From: an uncultured Treponema sp.
GTDB lineage: Bacteria; Spirochaetota; Spirochaetia; Treponematales; Treponemataceae
Direction of reading: 5' to 3'
DNA length: 10,689 nucleotides
NCBI GenBank assembly: GCA_905373565.1
Contig: CAJPTT010000043.1
Span: 1 to 10,689, forward strand
In this document: piece after piece, positions 7,005 through 10,689 of the stretch
Numbering within the stretch: position 1 is the first letter of the stretch
Layout of the letters: every line of letters begins with the position of its first letter
Notes under the pieces: model-generated
Databases searched by the model: none
Told to the model about the DNA's origin: nothing
The model's input: only the letters and a program-made list of their open reading frames with translations
Made by a program: the position numbers and the translations under genes

Positions 7005-7079
7005 ATGGACAATGTTGCAACTATACCGGTAGATAAAAATAAAATAAAACAAGCAGATGAATATTCCCATCTCGATTAA
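7005..7079 (+). CDS. Possible 24-codon leader ORF before the HDOD gene (doubtful)
   Basis: ATG at 7005 opens a 24-codon frame (MDNVATIPVDKNK...) that ends at 7079, inside and out of frame with the HDOD gene. AAAGGA stands just before it but only 1 nt from the ATG, and the predicted transcript would start almost at this ATG. It could be leaderless and couple to the HDOD gene, whose own binding site is poor. It may equally be chance. Confidence 0.2.
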   Translation: MDNVATIPVDKNKIKQADEYSHLD

Positions 7080-8487
7080 CACTTATACACTTCCGAAAGA
7101 AACGGAAACCTATATCGTCGATGTCGCAAAAGTTTTCCTTGACGTAGTTCACCAAGACGGAATCCAGGACTATATTGTCTACTGCCTTAATGAGCTGACT
7201 ACAAACGCGAAAAAAGCGAATACCAAGCGCGTATATTTTAAAGAAAAAGGCTTTGATATCTATGATCAGAAGTCCTATGACGAGGGGATGCTCAACTTTA
7301 AGCAAGAAAGCCTTGGTAATATCGATTACTATCTGCAGCAGCAAAAAAAAGAAGGCCTCTATATTAAAGTAATTATGCAGGTCAAGCAGGGGCAGATAAT
7401 TTTTGAAGTACGCAATAATGTCCAAATGGTTGGGACGGAGTTTAAACGCATCTTTGACCGGATGGTTGTCGCACGGGACTATGAAAACGTCGATCAAGCT
7501 TTTATGCAGGCAATCGACGATACGGAAGGGGCAGGGCTCGGTTTAATTATCATGCTGCTCATGCTAAAAAAAATCGGTTTGCAAGAGGACTCTTTCGAAC
7601 TGATTACCGAAAAAGACCTCACAATTAATAGAATTACCATTCCGATTGATTTTGAAGCGAATCGGCATCTGGTGGAACTAACTAAGACAATTGTCGATTA
7701 TATTGAAGAAATTCCACAATTCCCCGAAAAGATCATGCAAATACAGCGTCTTATCAATGATCCGAATGCAACAATGGGGACGATCGCATCTCTTATCAGT
7801 GATGATATTGCATTAACAACCGATCTTTTAAAACTGGTCAACTCCGTTGCATTCGGGCTTACAAAGGAATGCATGAGTATTAACGAAGCGGTTAAGATGG
7901 CCGGTTTGCGGGGTATTCAACATCTGCTCTATTCCGTCGGGACGTTGCAAGTCTTAAAAGTAACCAGTGATGAACAAAAAAAACTGTGGGACCATACGTA
8001 TCGATGCGCTTTCTTTGCACATAATCTTGCAAAAATGCGAGGAAAAGACAAACTTCTCGAAGAAATATATGTTTGCGCCCTTTTGCATGATTTAGGTAAA
8101 ATCGTATTCAGCTCGATCTATCCTGAAATGCTGGAGAAAATTAAAGATTTGCAAGCCGAAAAAAATATCCCCGAACAGGTAATCAAGAGCGTGATGTCGG
8201 GAATGGAACACCAAGCAATCGGCGTTGCAGTTGCGGAAAAATGGCATTTACCGGCGGCTATTGTCAATACGATAAAATATCAATACGAACCGGAGGCAGC
8301 CCCTGAGGAATATTACGATCTTATTTCGACCGTAAGCTTTGCCGAATTTATGCTGCAATTTTTTGACGATAATATCAGCTACTATCAAATTCCGCCCGTT
8401 TTGCTCACGCAGCATAATATTGAAAATGAGGCTCAGTTGCGCGAGCTATGCGGAGAGCTTGATGCAAAATTCCACAAACCGGCGTAA
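7057..8487 (+). CDS. HDOD signalling protein with N-terminal HATPase-like domain
   Basis: A 476-residue cytoplasmic protein with no transmembrane segment. Residues 1-200 resemble a GHKL ATPase: NELTTNAKKAN (45-55) looks like the N box and GAGLGLIIM (158-166) like the G2 box. Where the G1 box Asp is expected the sequence is FEVRNNV (116-122), so nucleotide binding is uncertain. Residues 215-415 are an HDOD domain: an IPQFPEKI-type start, LLKLVNSVAFG (258-268), HDLGK with H344 and D345, then MEHQAIG and KWHLP. HDOD proteins are regulatory relatives of HD-GYP phosphodiesterases; some HD residues survive here but activity is unknown. A stop codon 10 nt upstream fixes ATG 7057 as the earliest ATG start, although it has no convincing ribosome binding site. 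An ABC ATPase gene follows after 9 nt, suggesting cotranscription. The signal it handles cannot be read from the sequence. Confidence 0.85.
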   Translation: MNIPISINTYTLPKETETYIVDVAKVFLDVVHQDGIQDYIVYCLNELTTNAKKANTKRVYFKEKGFDIYDQKSYDEGMLNFKQESLGNIDYYLQQQKKEGLYIKVIMQVKQGQIIFEVRNNVQMVGTEFKRIFDRMVVARDYENVDQAFMQAIDDTEGAGLGLIIMLLMLKKIGLQEDSFELITEKDLTINRITIPIDFEANRHLVELTKTIVDYIEEIPQFPEKIMQIQRLINDPNATMGTIASLISDDIALTTDLLKLVNSVAFGLTKECMSINEAVKMAGLRGIQHLLYSVGTLQVLKVTSDEQKKLWDHTYRCAFFAHNLAKMRGKDKLLEEIYVCALLHDLGKIVFSSIYPEMLEKIKDLQAEKNIPEQVIKSVMSGMEHQAIGVAVAEKWHLPAAIVNTIKYQYEPEAAPEEYYDLISTVSFAEFMLQFFDDNISYYQIPPVLLTQHNIENEAQLRELCGELDAKFHKPA

Positions 8488-8496
8488 CTCATTTGT

Positions 8497-9249
8497 ATGA
8501 ACGAACAGCAATGTACCTTTGATAAACAACACTGTTCGGCACATGAACACAGCGAAGCATGCGGAATGGTCTGTATTCAAGGGTTATCGTTTAAATACGG
8601 CGCCGGGAAAAAAGCATTGTTTGAAAACCTCTGCCTTACGATTAAAAAAGGTGCGTATATCTCGATTGTCGGCGAAAACGGTACGGGAAAAAGTACGCTG
8701 ATAAAGCTAATTCTCGGACTGCTGACTCCCGATACGGGAAGTATTCGCTGCGGAGCGCGCAGTGTCGGCTATGTACCGCAAAAAAAAGCGTCGATAACAG
8801 GCTTCCCGATTACCGTTTTCGAGACCTTAAACTCGTATAGAATATTGCGGAAGCAGCCGGATAAGGGTATCATCGACCGCTATCTTTCGGATGTTCGGCT
8901 GCTCGATTATAAATATGCTTTAGCAGGGACGTTATCCGGCGGCCAGCTGCAAAAAATGTATATCGCCCGTGCGCTTATCGGTGAACCTGATTTGCTCATC
9001 CTCGATGAACCGTCAACCGGTATCGATATCCAAAGTCAGCAGGAAATTTATACCTTTATTAAGAAACTGAATACGGAGCAGGGGCTGACGGTTGTTTCGG
9101 TAGAACATAACCTCGACGCAGCGGTGATCAATTCGACTGATATTTTCCATCTCGCAAACGGGTGCGGACACCTATGCAATCCGCAAAAATACGCAGCGGA
9201 ATTTCTTCACTTCCGCCGCCTGCCGTATACTTCGGACGTCCGCCTGTGA
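8497..9249 (+). CDS. znuC: ZnuC/AdcC-type metal ABC transporter ATPase, no permease alongside
   Basis: ATP-binding subunit of 250 residues for a zinc- or manganese-type importer. Motifs are complete: Walker A GENGTGKST (59-67), Q-loop Q95, signature LSGGQ (146-150), Walker B LLILDEP (166-172) and switch H204. GFPITVFE (102-109) resembles the GFPxTVxE segment of AdcC/ZnuC zinc ATPases. The first 26 residues are an extension rich in possible metal ligands: C6, H12, C13, H16, H18, C22, C26. Start choice is uncertain: ATG 8497 lacks a clear binding site but is 9 nt after the HDOD stop and could be coupled; starting at M24 (8566) would remove nearly all of the extension. ZnuA and ZnuB genes normally sit beside znuC, yet the next gene is convergent, so its partners must be elsewhere. 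The substrate is inferred from family likeness. Confidence 0.8.
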   Translation: MNEQQCTFDKQHCSAHEHSEACGMVCIQGLSFKYGAGKKALFENLCLTIKKGAYISIVGENGTGKSTLIKLILGLLTPDTGSIRCGARSVGYVPQKKASITGFPITVFETLNSYRILRKQPDKGIIDRYLSDVRLLDYKYALAGTLSGGQLQKMYIARALIGEPDLLILDEPSTGIDIQSQQEIYTFIKKLNTEQGLTVVSVEHNLDAAVINSTDIFHLANGCGHLCNPQKYAAEFLHFRRLPYTSDVRL

Positions 9250-9254
9250 GAACC

Positions 9255-9272
9255 GTGAAATACCGATTTCAT
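9255..9272. terminator. Small hairpin between convergent genes, weak terminator candidate
   Basis: GTGAAAT and ATTTCAT pair (7 bp, one G-U) around ACCG, starting 5 nt after the ABC gene stop and ending 1 nt before the stop of the convergent gene. The plus-strand tail is T-rich but not a clean T run, and the minus side has none. A wider pairing of ATACCGA with TCGGTAT (about 9260-9300) is also possible. Confidence 0.3.
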
Positions 9273-9273
9273 G

Positions 9274-9570
9274 TTATTTATGTCTTGTCTTTTTCGGTAT
9301 GTGCCGTTCCGACCTTACAAATGCCGACAGAATACTGAAGAGGGCAATCGCATGAGCCGCGATAAAGATACCGGCGCTGTTTTCGTAGCTTCGCCAAGTT
9401 CGGATTGCATTCAAAACGACACAAATAATGCCGGACATATATACCACACGACCCAACCAGCGCAGCGGAGACTTGTTTTTTGCCGCTCGTATAAGATTGA
9501 TAATCCATGCCGTCAACATGATAAGTAAAAGGGCTCCGATAACGCAAAGTATCACCATATTTTGATTCAT
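9274..9570 (-). CDS. Small three-helix membrane protein, unknown function
   Basis: A 98-residue protein with three hydrophobic segments at about 5-27, 40-59 and 67-87. A basic stretch (RAAKNKSPLR) after the first and a basic tail (ERHIPKKTRHK) suggest cytoplasmic sides under the positive-inside rule. I recognise no family. The ATG at 9570 is preceded by AAGGTGG at suitable spacing, which supports this frame over the overlapping GTG frame at 9577. It begins 19 nt after the phosphopantetheinyl transferase stop and is probably the last gene of that cluster. It has no signal peptide cleavage motif and no cysteine-based motif. Confidence 0.7.
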   Translation of the reverse strand: MNQNMVILCVIGALLLIMLTAWIINLIRAAKNKSPLRWLGRVVYMSGIICVVLNAIRTWRSYENSAGIFIAAHAIALFSILSAFVRSERHIPKKTRHK

Positions 9571-9589
9571 AGACCACCTTCTTATTTAT

Positions 9590-10123
9590 TTAAAAAACTT
9601 TATACACCGAAACGGGATGTATGTTCCTGCCGCATAAAGAAATTATTACATCATCATCCGTCAACGTATAGAGAATGCTGCATATCGATTGCGATAAAAC
9701 ATCGATATTTTTCAGGGGCTGATAAAAGCCTTGCTCTGTATATTTGAGATATGCTTCCTTTTGCGTCCACAATTTGTAGAAGCGCCGGTCGAATAATCTC
9801 GCATCTTGATGGAGATAGCGGTTTTCGGAATCGGTAAAGCAGCGGTTTGCAACGTGCGGTTTAGCAGCGCGCAGCAGTTCGATGTCTGCTCCAATCTCAC
9901 CATCGGATAATGCAATAATATATGCCCCATGCGTATACGATAAACTGAATTGCAGCATTATATTTTTTAGATACGGTTTTCCATATTTTCCGTATTCAAA
10001 CCGGAGCAGATCGGGACAATGAGGAATCCGTTCGGCAAGCGCAGCCTTCAACAATTTTCTTGCTTGCGTGCGCTCTTGTTCTGAAGATAACCCATTATGC
10101 CTGCAAATCCACAGCTCCGTCAT
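9590..10123 (-). CDS. Sfp-type 4'-phosphopantetheinyl transferase
   Basis: Transfers the phosphopantetheine arm from coenzyme A to a serine of a carrier protein. All core motifs are visible in order: GKPYL (48-52), FSLSYTHG (59-66), GADIEL (78-83) with the Mg-binding D80 and E82, and FYKLWTQKEAYLK (115-127) with W119, K122 and E123. At 177 residues it is shorter than Sfp (224), mainly at the ends. In FSLSYT the usual His of the F-x-x-SH-S motif, which contacts CoA in Sfp, is Tyr. The gene starts 9 nt after the yqeB stop with a weak binding site, implying coupling. No polyketide or peptide synthetase is in the window, so the carrier protein could be the fatty-acid one or one encoded elsewhere. 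Confidence 0.88.
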   Translation of the reverse strand: MTELWICRHNGLSSEQERTQARKLLKAALAERIPHCPDLLRFEYGKYGKPYLKNIMLQFSLSYTHGAYIIALSDGEIGADIELLRAAKPHVANRCFTDSENRYLHQDARLFDRRFYKLWTQKEAYLKYTEQGFYQPLKNIDVLSQSICSILYTLTDDDVIISLCGRNIHPVSVYKVF

Positions 10124-10132
10124 TGTTCTATC

Positions 10133-10689
10133 TCACGGTACGATACCGCGAGAAAGCAGCGCCGTCAATACCGCCCCGCCGAGGGCACGCGCTTTGTCGG
10201 AAATGGTAAAGCAGTTGTTCAATTCGGTAAGACGCGGGTCTATATCCGCCATTTTGAGACCGTTGCGAACGATAAACCCGTCGGGCAGCATACCGCGGAT
10301 TATCCCGTTAAGCGAAGCGACAACATCGATAATGCTACCGTCCGCCTGTATGATGCGAGCGATGACTTCACCGCGGGTAACCGAGTCGCCGATATCGTGT
10401 ATAACGCGCAGCGTACCTGCCGCCGGTGCATGGATAACTCGCAAGGCGCTCTCTCCGCCGACAAGTCCGGGAATGCCGGTGTTGGGAAGCGCCGTTCCTC
10501 GATAAATCAATCGCGCTAAATTATGCCCGCGCATTGTTTCGATAACAATATGCGCATCTTTTCCGGCGGTAAAGCCCGGCCCCAGCGCAATCACAAGCGG
10601 CGCCATATCGAGGCGGGTACCGCAGTTTTTCTTTGCGATGATGGCATCTATGACGGCAGCTGGGTGCAAAATGTCGATCAGTTCTCCTG
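10133..10689 (-). CDS. yqeB: YqeB/EF2563-family selenium-dependent molybdenum hydroxylase system protein, 5' end cut off
   Basis: The frame stays open to the right edge, with GELIDI preceding the LHPAAVIDAIIAKKN segment, so the true start is outside the window. Family-typical stretches are DMAPLVIALGPGFTAGKD, ETMRGHNLARLIYRG, PNTGIPGLVGGE, RVIHAPAAG, and near the C-terminus DIDPR followed by TISDKARALGGAVL. The middle part (HDIGDSVTRGEVIARI) looks like a barrel or lipoyl-like fold. The family is found with selenium-dependent molybdenum hydroxylases such as xanthine dehydrogenase and is thought to help mature their labile-selenium cofactor; its exact reaction is unknown. The first gene of the 10689-9274 cluster in view, it sits 9 nt before a phosphopantetheinyl transferase gene, an unexpected partner. 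Confidence 0.9.
   Translation of the reverse strand, partial: GELIDILHPAAVIDAIIAKKNCGTRLDMAPLVIALGPGFTAGKDAHIVIETMRGHNLARLIYRGTALPNTGIPGLVGGESALRVIHAPAAGTLRVIHDIGDSVTRGEVIARIIQADGSIIDVVASLNGIIRGMLPDGFIVRNGLKMADIDPRLTELNNCFTISDKARALGGAVLTALLSRGIVP

Noticed and set aside
7021..7497. Minus-strand open frame of 158 codons opposite the HDOD gene
   Set aside because: Its sequence is a low-complexity mix of Phe, Ile and Leu typical of antisense reading; the plus-strand gene has family motifs throughout.
1..10689. CRISPR arrays, tRNA or rRNA genes, insertion sequences, toxin-antitoxin or defence genes
   Set aside because: No direct repeat series, transposase, integrase or recognised defence protein was seen on either strand by reading; short RNAs could be missed without a covariance search.

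Overview
The window looks like chromosomal DNA from a host-associated anaerobic spirochaete, most likely a Treponema close to the oral species. This is inferred from gene content and protein style: a spirochaete-type chemotaxis receptor, tryptophanase with its own sodium symporter, an Nfn-type flavin complex, and an HDOD signalling protein. No rRNA gene or other phylogenetic marker is present, so genus is a judgement, not a measurement. I see no tRNA or rRNA gene, insertion sequence, CRISPR array, integrase or phage gene. Coding density is high and no gene-free gap exceeds about 235 bases.

Layout. Positions 1-6864 are all on the minus strand. In the direction of transcription they hold nfnA and nfnB (an electron-bifurcating NADH-dependent ferredoxin:NADP+ oxidoreductase), then tnaA (tryptophanase), an NSS-family sodium symporter (probable tryptophan importer), a strong intrinsic terminator, and a methyl-accepting chemotaxis protein whose 3' end lies outside the window. 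Positions 6865-7056 are a divergent promoter region. Two plus-strand genes follow, 9 bases apart: a HATPase-like/HDOD protein (7057-8487) and a ZnuC-type ABC ATPase (8497-9249) with no partner permease in view. From 9274 to the right edge a minus-strand cluster reads yqeB (incomplete at its 5' end), an Sfp-type phosphopantetheinyl transferase, and a small three-helix membrane protein.

How the genes work together. Tryptophanase and the adjacent symporter form a simple import-and-cleave unit: tryptophan enters with Na+ and is split to indole, pyruvate and ammonia. Pyruvate oxidation in anaerobes yields reduced ferredoxin, which Nfn links to the NAD(H) and NADP(H) pools, so the neighbouring genes fit amino-acid fermentation. 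That link is inference. YqeB points to selenium-dependent molybdenum hydroxylases encoded elsewhere.

The most interesting non-coding region is 4327-4475, upstream of tnaA. It has a near-consensus sigma-70 promoter, a leader of about 114 nt, a 10-bp hairpin followed by six U residues (an apparent attenuator), and a second hairpin with the Shine-Dalgarno in its loop. No Trp-containing leader peptide is visible, so control would have to differ from the TnaC mechanism of E. coli. The tnaA/symporter junction has another Shine-Dalgarno-in-loop hairpin. Nothing here looks like an undescribed defence or mobile system; the candidates for novelty are regulatory.
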